Shown here piece by piece: positions 25,597-34,895 of a DNA stretch of 64,000 bases. Numbering within the stretch: the stretch's first letter is position 1; each line of letters opens with the position of its first letter. The position numbers and the translations under genes were made by a program. Origin of the DNA: Levilactobacillus cerevisiae (lineage in GTDB: Bacteria; Bacillota; Bacilli; Lactobacillales; Lactobacillaceae); assembly GCF_003946245.1 (NCBI RefSeq), contig NZ_RHNN01000011.1, positions 1 to 64,000 of the forward strand, given 5' to 3'. Under the pieces are notes generated by a model. That model ran no database searches. It was given only the letters and a program-made list of their open reading frames with translations, and was not told where the DNA came from.

Positions 25597-25897
25597 GAGT
25601 AGGACAACAGCCAGCTGCCTGTTGTCGCACGTTTCGGCAGTAGAAATGTGGGGACACCAAAAGAGCCTGAGAAATGATTTCCGCCCAGACTTATTTTTAA
25701 AACTGGCTAAATGATTTTACGCGCTTAATGGAAAAATGCTTAAACTTTCAGTGAATTAAATGAAATAATGTGATTCTGATAAATATCATTAACGTTAGGC
25801 GGGTGAACGCGTCGGCCAGACGAGCAGCCCAAAGGCACCGTCGCTTTAAGCCCTCTTCAGCCGTACGCGCTGTTTAGCACCAAACGCCCAAAAATCT
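25597..25897. other. Non-coding stretch with a degenerate terminator-like repeat
   Basis: No ORF is credible. Positions about 25621-25710 (TTGTCGCACGTTTC, AAAAGAGCCTG, CCCAGACTT) resemble 70-145 and 51104-51172, suggesting a short dispersed terminator-type repeat. The middle (25690-25800) is AT-rich. Confidence 0.35.
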
Positions 25898-25940
25898 AAA
25901 AATCATCAACCACCTTATCACAGGGAAGTTGATGATTTTT
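25898..25940. terminator. Terminator after yaaA
   Basis: AAAAATCATCAAC (25898-25910) pairs exactly with GTTGATGATTTTT (25928-25940). Confidence 0.85.
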
Positions 25941-25944
25941 GCGT

Positions 25945-26691
25945 CTACTTTTGATAAATAAAAACCAACTGCGTCGCCGTCGATCGGTCCGCTGCAAATG
26001 CCCAGTCGGGGTGGTCAAAGGCGGTCGCGTCGGCTGCCGTCAGTGCTTGGTGTTCGGCCAAAAAGCGGACCATTTCGCCACGGGCCATTTTGGCGAGAGT
26101 GGCCTTGGTGACCAGTTTGCCGTTGACCAGGCTGGCGAACACGATGGTGATTAGTTGGTCCGGGTTCTGCAGGTAGGGCGTGATGGCCTTTGCGTACTCC
26201 TGTGAGGCCAGATTAATGATCGGTTCCGCGCCGTCAACCAAAGCCTGGTAGAGGCGGTCGCCCCAGAAATCATACAGATTGCGAGCACCGGCGACCGGCA
26301 ACTTCGCCTGCATTTCCAAGCGGTAGGGGACGATGCCGTCAAATGGCCGCAGGATCCCGTAGAAGCCCGAGAGAATCCGCAGATTGTTACGGACGTAATC
26401 CAGGGCCGGGGCGGTAAACAGGTCCGGCGCCATGTACTGGTACTGAATCCCAGAGTAGGCCAGGAGTGCGGGCGTCAACTGGCGCTGCAGGTCGAGTTGC
26501 TGGAGCCAATTGTAATTGGGTCGCGCAAGCTTGTCGCTGCAGTGCCACAACGTCTTCGCCGCGGCATAGTCCAGTTGTCGGAGCCGGGCCAGGATGGCTT
26601 GCGTCTGGTCAAGGTATTGGGGTAGGCCATCAACGCCAAAGGTATCGGTATCGACGACCATTTTCTTGGCCGGTGCGATGATGATTTTCAT
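25945..26691 (-). CDS. yaaA: Peroxide stress protein YaaA
   Basis: 248 aa, the normal length. The opening MKIIIAPAKKM is the YaaA signature, with YSGIQYQYMAP and LSGFYGILRPFDGIVPYRLEM as further conserved blocks. YaaA lowers free intracellular iron and so DNA damage under peroxide stress. ATG 26691 with GAAGG upstream. It is transcribed alone, with the candidate small RNA and its terminator about 110 bp upstream. Confidence 0.92.
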   Translation of the reverse strand: MKIIIAPAKKMVVDTDTFGVDGLPQYLDQTQAILARLRQLDYAAAKTLWHCSDKLARPNYNWLQQLDLQRQLTPALLAYSGIQYQYMAPDLFTAPALDYVRNNLRILSGFYGILRPFDGIVPYRLEMQAKLPVAGARNLYDFWGDRLYQALVDGAEPIINLASQEYAKAITPYLQNPDQLITIVFASLVNGKLVTKATLAKMARGEMVRFLAEHQALTAADATAFDHPDWAFAADRSTATQLVFIYQK

Positions 26692-26804
26692 GGGGAACCT
26701 TCTTTCGAGTTAAGGGGTGCTTGGCGCCAAAGTGCTAGTTCCATTGTACCGACAATCGCCGGCATTACGACAGTTATTTTACCCAATTTCCCTAAAAATC
26801 GGTA

Positions 26805-26908
26805 CAAAAAAAGCAGCCTCGCGTTCTACTCGAGACTGCATGTGGTGAGGTGCGGCGACCTTCTGAATGCTTGCGCACCGATCGCGTACCCCCACCGTGG
26901 TTTGGCAC
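26805..26908 (-). ncRNA. Candidate small RNA with its own promoter and terminator
   Basis: On the minus strand TTGACT (plus 26939-26944), a 17-bp spacer and GATACT (26916-26921) form a near-consensus promoter that predicts a start at about 26908. The transcript contains the hairpins CGTGGT-GCCAA-ACCACG and GGTGCG/CGCACC. It ends with a terminator (GCAG-CTCG stem, plus 26812-26839) and seven Ts. Length about 104 nt. No credible peptide or known family is recognised. Confidence 0.6.
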
Positions 26909-26966
26909 CACGAGTAGTATCGCACGTGGCTGGTGGTGAGTCAAGGAAAAATTGCTGTGGCAGATT

Positions 26967-27002
26967 CACGTGGTCGTTGTCCAGGCGGTAACTGACCACG
27001 TG
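26967..27002. terminator. Hairpin after deoC
   Basis: CACGTGGTC (26967-26975) and GACCACGTG (26994-27002) are exact complements. The T tract is weak, so this is a transcript-end stabiliser or weak terminator. Confidence 0.45.
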
Positions 27003-27013
27003 AGCCCGCTAAA

Positions 27014-27029
27014 TGTTTCATGTGGAACA
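27014..27029. promoter_or_regulatory. parS: parS-like site 4
   Basis: TGTTTCATGTGGAACA, two changes from the consensus, lies just downstream of deoC. Confidence 0.65.
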
Positions 27030-27039
27030 TTTGGTCAGC

Positions 27040-27693
27040 TTAGGCCTTGCCAATGACCTTCAGACCTGAACTCGTACCCAAGCGGGAAGCCCCGGCATCA
27101 ATCATGGCTTCGGCCTCATCCTTGGAGTGCACACCGCCAGACGCCTTGACTTTGATGCGGTCGCCAACGGCCTTCTTCATCAGGACCACGTCTTTAATGC
27201 TAGCGCCACGGGTCGAGAAGCCAGTGGAGGTCTTAACGAATTCGGCGCCAGCGTCGGCCACAAGCTTGGACGCCTGCATGATTTCTTCGTCGCTCAACAG
27301 GGCCGTTTCGATGATGACCTTGGCCAACTTGTGGTTGTCGTGGGCCGCATTGATGACGGCGGTCAGGTCGGCGGTCACGGTTGCCAAATGGCCACTCTTG
27401 AATTCGCCAATGTTCATGACCACGTCAATTTCATCCACGCCGTCTTTCACGGCCTGCAAGACTTCGGCGACCTTGATGGCCGTGGTGTTCGCGCCCAGAG
27501 GAAAGCCAATCACGGTGTCGGTATTGACATCGGTATCTGCCAATTGTTGGTGCGCGTAGGCCACCCAGTACGGGTTGATCATCACGGAGCGGAAGTGGTT
27601 TTCCTTAGCCTCGGCAACGATACGGTCAATGTCGGCTTGCGTGGCCTCCGGAGCGAGTAGGGTATGGTCGATGGTACGGTTTAAATCAGTCAT
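27040..27693 (-). CDS. deoC: Deoxyribose-phosphate aldolase
   Basis: 217 aa. Class I aldolase splitting deoxyribose-5-phosphate into glyceraldehyde-3-phosphate and acetaldehyde. The Schiff-base lysine motif FVKTSTGFSTRGA is intact, and KVIIETALL and VKASGGV complete the barrel. The second ATG (27693) has GAGGA at 7 nt and is the better start. It is divergent from its SorC/DeoR-type regulator. The other deo genes (deoB, deoD, pdp) are not here. Confidence 0.95.
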   Translation of the reverse strand: MTDLNRTIDHTLLAPEATQADIDRIVAEAKENHFRSVMINPYWVAYAHQQLADTDVNTDTVIGFPLGANTTAIKVAEVLQAVKDGVDEIDVVMNIGEFKSGHLATVTADLTAVINAAHDNHKLAKVIIETALLSDEEIMQASKLVADAGAEFVKTSTGFSTRGASIKDVVLMKKAVGDRIKVKASGGVHSKDEAEAMIDAGASRLGTSSGLKVIGKA

Positions 27694-27754
27694 GTTCATG
27701 TCCTCTTTTCTGTTAGGTTCAAATCTACCCTCTTAATCTACCACGCTTTCTTAC

Positions 27755-27787
27755 AAATGTAAAATAGAAAATATATCAAATGTAAAG
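27755..27787. promoter_or_regulatory. Direct repeat operator in the deoC/deoR divergent region
   Basis: CAAATGTAAA occurs at 27755-27764 and again at 27778-27787, 23 bp apart (about two helical turns). This fits binding of an oligomeric regulator between the two promoters. Confidence 0.55.
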
Positions 27788-27833
27788 TGTGGTAAAATAG
27801 GGCTATCAGTAAATTTGAGATGGAGGAAATCGC

Positions 27834-28778
27834 ATGGCACTGTCTAAAAAACAAATTGAACGGATTTTGGCGATCAGTCGTTACTACTATCAAGACGACC
27901 TCAGCCAGCAGGAAATCGCCCAGAAGATGAACCTGTCCCGGCCGACGGTGTCCAAGTCGCTCCAACTGGCGCGGGAAAATAATATCGTCACCATCACCAT
28001 TCAGGACCCCTTTGAAAATACGGCGGTCATTCGCCAGCAGCTACAGGAGAAGTATCACCTCAAGGACGTGGTGATTGCAGAGCAGGCGAACTACGATGAG
28101 CAGGGCATTTTGGAACAGTTGGGGGCCGTCACAGCAAATTACCTGGATCAAATTGTGACGGACGGCGTGACCATCGGCATCAACTGGGGCCGGACCATGG
28201 CGGCCGTGGCCAACCACCTGCATCCCAGTCACAGCCAAAACGTGCGGCTGGTGCAGCTCAAGGGGAGCGTGACCAACTCGGGCGAGGACAATTTCTCAGC
28301 AGCGATTACCCAGAAATTTAACCAGGCCTTTCACACGCAGGCGAGCCTCTTACCCTTGCCGATTATTTTCGGGGATGCCAAGGTCAAGCAGCTGGCCATG
28401 CGCGACCAGTTCATTCACCAGGTCGTTTCCCAGGGCAATGCGGCCGATATCGCGCTGTACACGGTCGGAACGACGCGACCAACCGCCATGCTCTTTCAGT
28501 CGGGCTACCTCGACGATGCGCAAATTCACCAGCTCCAGACGACGGCGGTGGGCGACGTGCTCTCCCACTACATCACGGCCGCCGGGGAGTTAGCCGTGCC
28601 GGAATTGGACCAACGAACGGTCGCCATCCCTCTGCCCCAGCTGGCGAAGAAACGCTATGCCATTTTGATTGCCGGGGGTCAGGCCAAACTCCAGCCGATT
28701 CACGCGGCATTGGTCGGCGGGCACGCCAACGTGTTGATCGTGGACCAGGCCGTCGCCAAGGCGTTGGTTGCGCTGTAG
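27834..28778 (+). CDS. deoR: SorC-family sugar-phosphate-responsive regulator (DeoR of deoxyribonucleosides)
   Basis: 314 aa. An N-terminal helix-turn-helix (DDLSQQEIAQKMNLSRPTVSKSLQLAREN) is followed by a sugar-phosphate-binding domain with GINWGRTMAAVANHL and AGELAVPEL, as in Bacillus DeoR. The effector is probably deoxyribose-5-phosphate. ATG 27834 has GGAGG upstream. Position back to back with deoC supports the assignment. Confidence 0.85.
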   Translation: MALSKKQIERILAISRYYYQDDLSQQEIAQKMNLSRPTVSKSLQLARENNIVTITIQDPFENTAVIRQQLQEKYHLKDVVIAEQANYDEQGILEQLGAVTANYLDQIVTDGVTIGINWGRTMAAVANHLHPSHSQNVRLVQLKGSVTNSGEDNFSAAITQKFNQAFHTQASLLPLPIIFGDAKVKQLAMRDQFIHQVVSQGNAADIALYTVGTTRPTAMLFQSGYLDDAQIHQLQTTAVGDVLSHYITAAGELAVPELDQRTVAIPLPQLAKKRYAILIAGGQAKLQPIHAALVGGHANVLIVDQAVAKALVAL

Positions 28779-28829
28779 CGGCGGGCATTTGACGACCAGA
28801 AACTCTGACAATTGACGGGAGGTAGCCAC

Positions 28830-29564
28830 ATGGATCTGGCAACGACGATTTGGACGGCAGAGACGTATCAGACATTTCTAACGGAACTCGAACAGGCCGG
28901 GGGCGCCACGCTGCGGGAGCACATGGCGCGGCTGGTGCCGACCGACTATCCCATCTGGGGCCTGAAAATGCCGCAGTTGCGCGCGTTGGGGACCACGATT
29001 AGTCGCGGGGATCCGGTCGGCTTCTTGCAGGTCGCGGGCGCGGAATCCTACGAGGCGGTCATCGTGCAGGGCTTTGTGCTGAGTCGCATGAAAATCGGCT
29101 GCGCGGCCTTCACCCGGTATTGTGACGCCTATTTGACGCGGGTGGATTGCTGGGCGATGTGTGACCTGGTCGTCCACTGCCAGCAGGTGCCCAAGTTCAA
29201 GCCGGCCTTTCTCCCCACGATTCAGCGCTACCTGCAGGCGACCAACCCGTGGATCCAGCGCACGGGACTCGTTTTCCTGCTGAAATTTTATCTCACCCCA
29301 ACGGACACGGCGCAGACGCTACGGTTGGCCGCGAGTGTGGACAGTGACGACTATTACGTGCAAATGGGCCAGGCGTGGCTGTTGAAGGCGGCCTTCCCTA
29401 AGAATCAAGCGGCCGTTTACCAGCTGTTGCGGGCAGTTTTACCCCTGCCAGTGGTCCAGAAAACGGTGGCGAAGATTAAAGGTTTGCGGCACACGAGCCT
29501 AACTGAGCAGGCTGAGTTGCAGGCGATTCTGGCGGAACGGCGGTTGGCTCAAAAGCGGGGATGA
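28830..29564 (+). CDS. DNA alkylation repair enzyme (AlkD-like HEAT-repeat glycosylase)
   Basis: 244 aa, all-helical. The family signature YPIWGLKMPQLRALG is present near the N-terminus. RVDCWAMCDLVV supplies the Trp and Asp of the AlkD base-excision site, and NPWIQRTGLVF is another conserved block. Removes bulky or cationic alkylated purines without base flipping. ATG 28830 with GGGAGG 7 nt ahead is chosen over 28812. It follows deoR by about 50 nt and may be cotranscribed. Confidence 0.82.
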   Translation: MDLATTIWTAETYQTFLTELEQAGGATLREHMARLVPTDYPIWGLKMPQLRALGTTISRGDPVGFLQVAGAESYEAVIVQGFVLSRMKIGCAAFTRYCDAYLTRVDCWAMCDLVVHCQQVPKFKPAFLPTIQRYLQATNPWIQRTGLVFLLKFYLTPTDTAQTLRLAASVDSDDYYVQMGQAWLLKAAFPKNQAAVYQLLRAVLPLPVVQKTVAKIKGLRHTSLTEQAELQAILAERRLAQKRG

Positions 29565-29667
29565 TTGCCAGAAATGACTGACAAATTTCGTGAATCAGCT
29601 TGGAGAAAACTCTTTAACAGATCAAGTCAATTCGGTATACTAAAGAAAAAATAGTGGGGTGAGTTGC

Positions 29668-30240
29668 ATGGCATTTCCGATTGCAATGGAAATTAAGGTT
29701 GAGTTGCAAGATCGCAAACCCAGTACGTGGCGTAAACTAGTGGTCCCAATCGGTCTGCGGTATGACCAATTGCACGTGCTGATTCAATTGTCGTTTGGTT
29801 GGCAAAATATGCATTTATATCAATTTTATACAGAAAAAGATCAGGATAGCCTGATTGTTCAGGAATTTGATCCCGAGCTGGCCGACAATCCGTTTCATCA
29901 GGTCTCGCAAAGAATTGCGGCGGAGAGCTACGTTTATCCGGACCTGGATGCGGGCCCCGTGGTCTACGAGTATGATTTTGGGGAGGACTGGCTCCACAAA
30001 ATCAGTTTGGAAAAAGTGTTGACGGCCGAGGAATTGGTCCATGATGAAGTTGCGCTGCCCAGCTGTGTGCGGGGGGCGGGCCCGATTCGGCGGGAAGATT
30101 CCGGCAGTGAAAACGAAGGCAATGGTGAACGCAGGGCTGGCTACTCCAAGAAAACCATCAACGCGCAGTTAGACCGCTGGTCCGGTGCTGGCGAGCAAAT
30201 GATTCTGGCGGATGACTTGGGACTTAGACCGGAGTTTTAG
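29668..30240 (+). CDS. Plasmid pRiA4b ORF-3-like protein
   Basis: 190 aa. The N-terminus MEIKVELQDRKPSTWRKLVV and blocks GLRYDQLHVLIQLSFGWQNMHLYQF, VYEYDFGEDWLHKISLE and LPSCVRGAGP are the hallmarks of the pRiA4b ORF-3 family, whose function is unknown. The C-terminal tail is charged. A promoter is visible (TTTAAC 29613-29618, 17 bp, TATACT 29636-29641). ATG 29668 follows GGGGTGAG. These proteins occur on plasmids and chromosomes; nothing mobile flanks this one. Confidence 0.75.
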   Translation: MAFPIAMEIKVELQDRKPSTWRKLVVPIGLRYDQLHVLIQLSFGWQNMHLYQFYTEKDQDSLIVQEFDPELADNPFHQVSQRIAAESYVYPDLDAGPVVYEYDFGEDWLHKISLEKVLTAEELVHDEVALPSCVRGAGPIRREDSGSENEGNGERRAGYSKKTINAQLDRWSGAGEQMILADDLGLRPEF

Positions 30241-30314
30241 GAGCGGCCGCGGACTTGGCCATTGCTAAATTTATTTCCGAAAAAAACGTCCGGTCAGGAG
30301 ACCAGGCGAATTGA

Positions 30315-30352
30315 AAAAGCAGACGTGGCGTGAGATGGCCAGGTCTGCTTTT
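30315..30352. terminator. Terminator between the pRiA4b-like gene and the arabinofuranosidase
   Basis: AAAAGCAGAC (30315-30324) pairs with GTCTGCTTTT (30343-30352); usable from both sides. Confidence 0.8.
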
Positions 30353-30396
30353 GGTGTCTATTAAATCAGTTCATTAGGTGTTAAGAATTGCTCAGG

Positions 30397-30525
30397 CTAC
30401 TTCACCTGGAAGCGGATCATGTTCCAAGACAGCGGCGCCAGCGTCACACTGGCCTGATGGCCCTGCGCGTTGACGGGCAACGGCCGCAGCTGCATTTTAC
30501 CGTCACGGTTGTCGGCCTTCACGTC
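30397..30525 (-). pseudogene. Severed C-terminal coding tail of the GH51 gene
   Basis: In the same frame after the TAA (30526-30528), 42 more sense codons run to TAG (30397-30399). They read DVKADNRDGKMQLRPLPVNA and end in LSWNMIRFQVK, the normal C-terminal beta-strand ending of GH51 enzymes. So the TAA is a recent nonsense change, most simply from a Tyr codon. Confidence 0.8.
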
Positions 30526-31964
<1,439 letters not shown>

Positions 31965-32030
31965 TGAAATAATTAACTTAACTATAACCGACGCTAACCC
32001 GGGTGACCATTGAGAATCTCACCGAGAGTT

Positions 32031-32292
32031 TATAATTTTTGTCATAGCTAAAGATGAAAAACTTCGGAAGGGTGGTTAACGATGATTGTCGCTGTTAAAT
32101 TAGGTGGAGGTGCCACCTGCGGCTGCCAGAGATTCCGGTTACTATGGGGACCGCCTGCGGCCTGAGGGACGGTCCTCCGGCTCGGTTTGAAGCCTGGAGG
32201 AATCGCCAGTCTCCAAACACGTCCCACGCTGTAAGCTGATTCTCAGCTAACACCGTTGTCACAGCTACCTCCGTCTCTGGCCTCCTCCGGTT
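32031..32292 (+). ncRNA. Structured RNA element R2 (unknown family, plus strand) with its own promoter
   Basis: A -10 TATAAT at 32031-32036 points into the element. The core (32115-32292) has closing arms GCCAGAGA/TCTCTGGC (32125-32132, 32274-32281) and internal hairpins GGACCG/CGGTCC, CCTCC-GGCT/AGCC-GGAGG and AGCTGA-TTC-TCAGCT. It shares CACCTGCGGCT, CTATGGGG, TTGAAGCC, GTCTCCAA, CGTCCCACG, AACACCGT and TCCTCCGGTT, in this order, with R3 at 52221. In R3 the closing stem has changed on both arms (CCAGGGA/TCCCTGG). A short frame after 32082 has no recognisable content. Confidence 0.62.
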
Positions 32293-32358
32293 GAAACGGT
32301 GTTTTACCAGTTATGTTAGTACAAAACACTATTGCGCTAGCTTTTGACGATTGGTTGT

Positions 32359-32393
32359 TGCCACGTTTAGTGTAGGTGTCACTAAACGTGGTA
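32359..32393. terminator. Long hairpin downstream of R2
   Basis: CCACGTTTAGTG (32361-32372) and CACTAAACGTGG (32380-32391) are exact complements extended by TTG/TAA pairs. Not followed by a long T tract. A weaker GTGTTTT/AAAACAC repeat precedes it. No gene is seen in 32293-32469. Confidence 0.5.
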
Positions 32394-32469
32394 AGCTATT
32401 TTAGGCAATGCTGTCACAATGGTTTAGTGGCCGTCTGATTCTGATTAGACTTATCTATTTAGGCCATAG

Positions 32470-32501
32470 AAAAAGCGCCCGCGAGAATTTCGGGGCGCTT
32501 T
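32470..32501 (-). terminator. Terminator of the small secreted-protein genes
   Basis: Minus strand AAAGCGCCCCGA and CGGGCGCTTT form the stem, followed by TTTCT. Confidence 0.8.
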
Positions 32502-32507
32502 GTTAAG

Positions 32508-32927
32508 CTAGCGTTTGAAAATCATCGCCCCGTACGATTCGTTCCCGGTGTAGTTGCCGGCGAGGTTCGGGGTGTGCTTGGGGATGATGTCGAAGTGGGT
32601 CTTATTGAAAATCTTAATTTTGACGGGCGCTGAAGTCTTGGCGCTGTAGTGGAGCCGACCGTAGTAGGTGGATTTCGCGTGCTTCTTCAGGCCGGTGAAG
32701 CGCCAGTGGTAGCGGAGGCTGGTCCCTTTGACGTGAATCGTGGCGTGGTTGCCTTTAAAGGTGGTCCGGTCGTGAAAGCCACCCTGGGAGCCGTCGGTCA
32801 GTCGGTACCAGGTGTGACTGCGAATCGATTTGGGCAGCGTGGTGCTGGCGTTAGCCGTGAGCGGCAGGCCAAGTGGCGCAACGGCGACGAGGGTGAGGGC
32901 GGTGATTGTGATTTTTTTGAAATTCAT
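32508..32927 (-). CDS. Small secreted protein, lactobacillar family of unknown function
   Basis: 139 aa. A signal peptide (NFKKITITALTLVAVAPLGLPLTANA) is followed by a basic, beta-rich mature part with LPKSIRSHTWYRL. A similar P-K-(A/S)-(L/I)-R-x-x-W block starts the mature part of the protein at 50692, so they are probably paralogues with a lipocalin-like small barrel. It lies 15 nt downstream of the next gene on the same strand and shares its transcript. Function unknown. Confidence 0.65.
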   Translation of the reverse strand: MNFKKITITALTLVAVAPLGLPLTANASTTLPKSIRSHTWYRLTDGSQGGFHDRTTFKGNHATIHVKGTSLRYHWRFTGLKKHAKSTYYGRLHYSAKTSAPVKIKIFNKTHFDIIPKHTPNLAGNYTGNESYGAMIFKR

Positions 32928-32942
32928 GCGACTTGAGCTCCT

Positions 32943-33452
32943 TTAGAAATTGGGATGATTTTTGACAGTATGGTACCAGCCGGTGCCCGTCAGATAAGTG
33001 GTGTAGGTCCAGACGGTATACGGTGAAGTCCCGTAACCACCGGCGTCGTTGGACGAATCGAACTCGCCGAGGGTCCAGTGCTTGTGATTGTTGAGGTATC
33101 GCCAGCTGGGTTTCACGTGGTAGACGTTGTCGCTATTGCGGGTGCCAAAGCTATACCACCCGTTGTGGTGGCGCAGGTAGTAGCGGCTGGCCGCGATGTG
33201 AGACTGGTGCCACTTCCCGTTACGGGTCGTTTTCGTCGCGATGTAGACGCTGTGTTTCGCGAAATGTAACCGCTGATACCGCCATTTGCCGCTATAGGCG
33301 TTCTGATAGGAATACCAATATTTATGGTGGCGGAGGGTCTTACTGTTGGTGTAAAGCTTGGTCTTGGCGCTAGCCGGGGTACTAGGCGCAACGGCAATCA
33401 AGCCGGTGAGGAGCGCACTCAGGGTTAGGGTCGCGTAGAACAGTTTTTTCAT
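32943..33452 (-). CDS. Secreted aromatic- and histidine-rich protein
   Basis: 169 aa. The signal peptide MKKLFYATLTLSALLTGLIA ends in ASA. The mature part is rich in Tyr, Trp, His and Lys (RHHKYWYSYQNAY, YYLRHHNGWYSFG), as in short cell-surface modules of lactobacilli. No anchor. ATG 33452 with AAAGGGGA is chosen, which removes an upstream extension that would overlap the GNAT gene. First gene of a two-gene unit with 32508. Function unknown. Confidence 0.62.
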   Translation of the reverse strand: MKKLFYATLTLSALLTGLIAVAPSTPASAKTKLYTNSKTLRHHKYWYSYQNAYSGKWRYQRLHFAKHSVYIATKTTRNGKWHQSHIAASRYYLRHHNGWYSFGTRNSDNVYHVKPSWRYLNNHKHWTLGEFDSSNDAGGYGTSPYTVWTYTTYLTGTGWYHTVKNHPNF

Positions 33453-33514
33453 GATGATGAATCCCCTTTCACATGACCCCAGTATACGAGTTTGTGAAGG
33501 CGATTCAAGGGGAA

Positions 33515-33949
33515 TTATGCACGCGTCCAGGTCATGCATTGGTCCAACTGCTGCGTCTCTGGGTCGACGACTGCCGGTTGCGCTTGGAAACCGTGCTGGC
33601 GGTAAAAGCGACTGGCGCGGGCATTGGCCGTGTAGACGTTCAGACTGAGATGGGGGTAGTCGGCCTGTAAACGGGTCATCAGGGCGTGGCCCACCCCCTG
33701 GTCACGGGAGTCGCGGGCGACGAAGATTCCGGCAATGTCTGTTCCCTGCAGACCGGCAAAGCCCAGGATGCCGCTGTCATTGCGGGCGACGTACAGCGTG
33801 GCCTGGGGGAGTTGGGTCGTAACCGTGGGCGCCATGCCTTGCCAGTAGCTGGCGGGGATGAATGGGTGGGCGTCGAGGTTGCCCTGTAGCCAAATGGCCA
33901 GCAAGCGGTCCAGTTCGGCGGGGGTGGGGGTTAAGATTTGAATTTTCAT
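33515..33949 (-). CDS. GNAT-family N-acetyltransferase
   Basis: 144 aa. The acetyl-CoA loop region is visible as VARDSRDQGVGHALMTRLQ, followed by LNVYTANARASRFYRQHGFQ, typical of RimI/YiaC-like GNATs. Acceptor unknown. ATG 33949 has AGGAGG 6 nt ahead. Confidence 0.8.
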   Translation of the reverse strand: MKIQILTPTPAELDRLLAIWLQGNLDAHPFIPASYWQGMAPTVTTQLPQATLYVARNDSGILGFAGLQGTDIAGIFVARDSRDQGVGHALMTRLQADYPHLSLNVYTANARASRFYRQHGFQAQPAVVDPETQQLDQCMTWTRA

Positions 33950-34004
33950 GAGAGCCTCCTAATGACCTTTAGTATACCGGGCTGGCGGGTGTTTGACCAG
34001 CAGA

Positions 34005-34020
34005 TGTTTCACATGAAACA
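34005..34020. promoter_or_regulatory. parS: parS-like site 5
   Basis: TGTTTCACATGAAACA is the reverse complement of sites 1, 3 and 6, with one change from the consensus. Confidence 0.72.
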
Positions 34021-34123
34021 TTGGGTGTTGGTAAGGTGACCCACCCAGGTGGGGACTATGGAGACGAGCTGGTGGCGCTTTGCTGGCGGTCGTGGTTGAC
34101 TAGCCGTGAGGAGCGTGAGGATC

Positions 34124-34762
34124 ATGGATGATAACGAAAAATTAGCGCGGATTTACGCGGCGGCGAGTGAACTATTCATTCAACCGGGGTATCACGATAC
34201 CCAAATGCAGATGATTGCGCAACGGGCGCAGCTGGCGGTGGGCACGCTGTACCGGCTGTTTAGTAGCAAGGAAGCACTGTTGGATCACGTTTTCTTGACG
34301 ACGTTACCCGCTGGAGATAATGCGGGGGCTATCTATCCCTTGCAGCCAGTCGACCCGCGGGAGTTGGTCCGCCGAACGGAAGCAACCTACACCGCGTGGA
34401 ACCGCCAGTTGGCCACGGAGACGGCACTGTCCTTTGACGAGCGACTGACGGCGTTGTTTACCGCGTTCAAGCGCTACGGCCGCTACTTTTTGATTTTAGA
34501 GCATAATCCAACCGTTAATCCGGCCCTAACCGCGTTGTACCGGCAACAGCGGCAGGCGTTGTACCAGCAGGTGGGCGAGCTGTTGCGGCAGACCGTACCG
34601 GACCTCAAAGACCCGCAACGGCACGGGATGGTCGTCGTTGACCTCGTCTTCTGGTGGTGCGCCCACAAGCGCTACGACAGCTTTGAAACGGAAATGGCGC
34701 ATGCGGATGACGAGGAGATGCTGGCGGTGGTCCGCGAGGTGCTGCACCGGTGTTATCAATGA
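34124..34762 (+). CDS. TetR-family regulator upstream of the short yhgE
   Basis: 212 aa. The helix-turn-helix is HDTQMQMIAQRAQLAVGTLYRLFSSKEALLDHVF; the rest is a helical ligand domain. ATG 34124 has GAGG close upstream. A perfect 7-bp dyad (GAATGAA-N7-TTCATTC) precedes the next gene, so this regulator probably represses the 430-aa YhgE protein. Confidence 0.85.
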   Translation: MDDNEKLARIYAAASELFIQPGYHDTQMQMIAQRAQLAVGTLYRLFSSKEALLDHVFLTTLPAGDNAGAIYPLQPVDPRELVRRTEATYTAWNRQLATETALSFDERLTALFTAFKRYGRYFLILEHNPTVNPALTALYRQQRQALYQQVGELLRQTVPDLKDPQRHGMVVVDLVFWWCAHKRYDSFETEMAHADDEEMLAVVREVLHRCYQ

Positions 34763-34852
34763 GGCCCCTTTGTTATCTCACCGCGTAAAGCCCGCCAGAT
34801 TCGGCCGAAAAAGATGCAATTTTAGCCGGCGTGATTAAACTGGGCAGTAATC

Positions 34853-34873
34853 GAATGAATGATCCGTTCATTC
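34853..34873. promoter_or_regulatory. TetR-type operator before the short yhgE
   Basis: GAATGAA (34853-34859) and TTCATTC (34867-34873) form a perfect inverted repeat with a 7-bp spacer, 22 bp upstream of the start codon. Confidence 0.65.
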
Positions 34874-34895
34874 AATCCTAAGGGGGATGTCGATT

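Noticed and set aside
26790-26890. Leader peptide reading through the sRNA terminator on the minus strand
   Set aside because: The frame has no ribosome binding site and its 3' part is simply the translated terminator stem.
26805-26908. T-box or SRP RNA
   Set aside because: Neither the T-box motif (GGTGGNACCGCG) nor the SRP GGAAG/GCAG loop is present.
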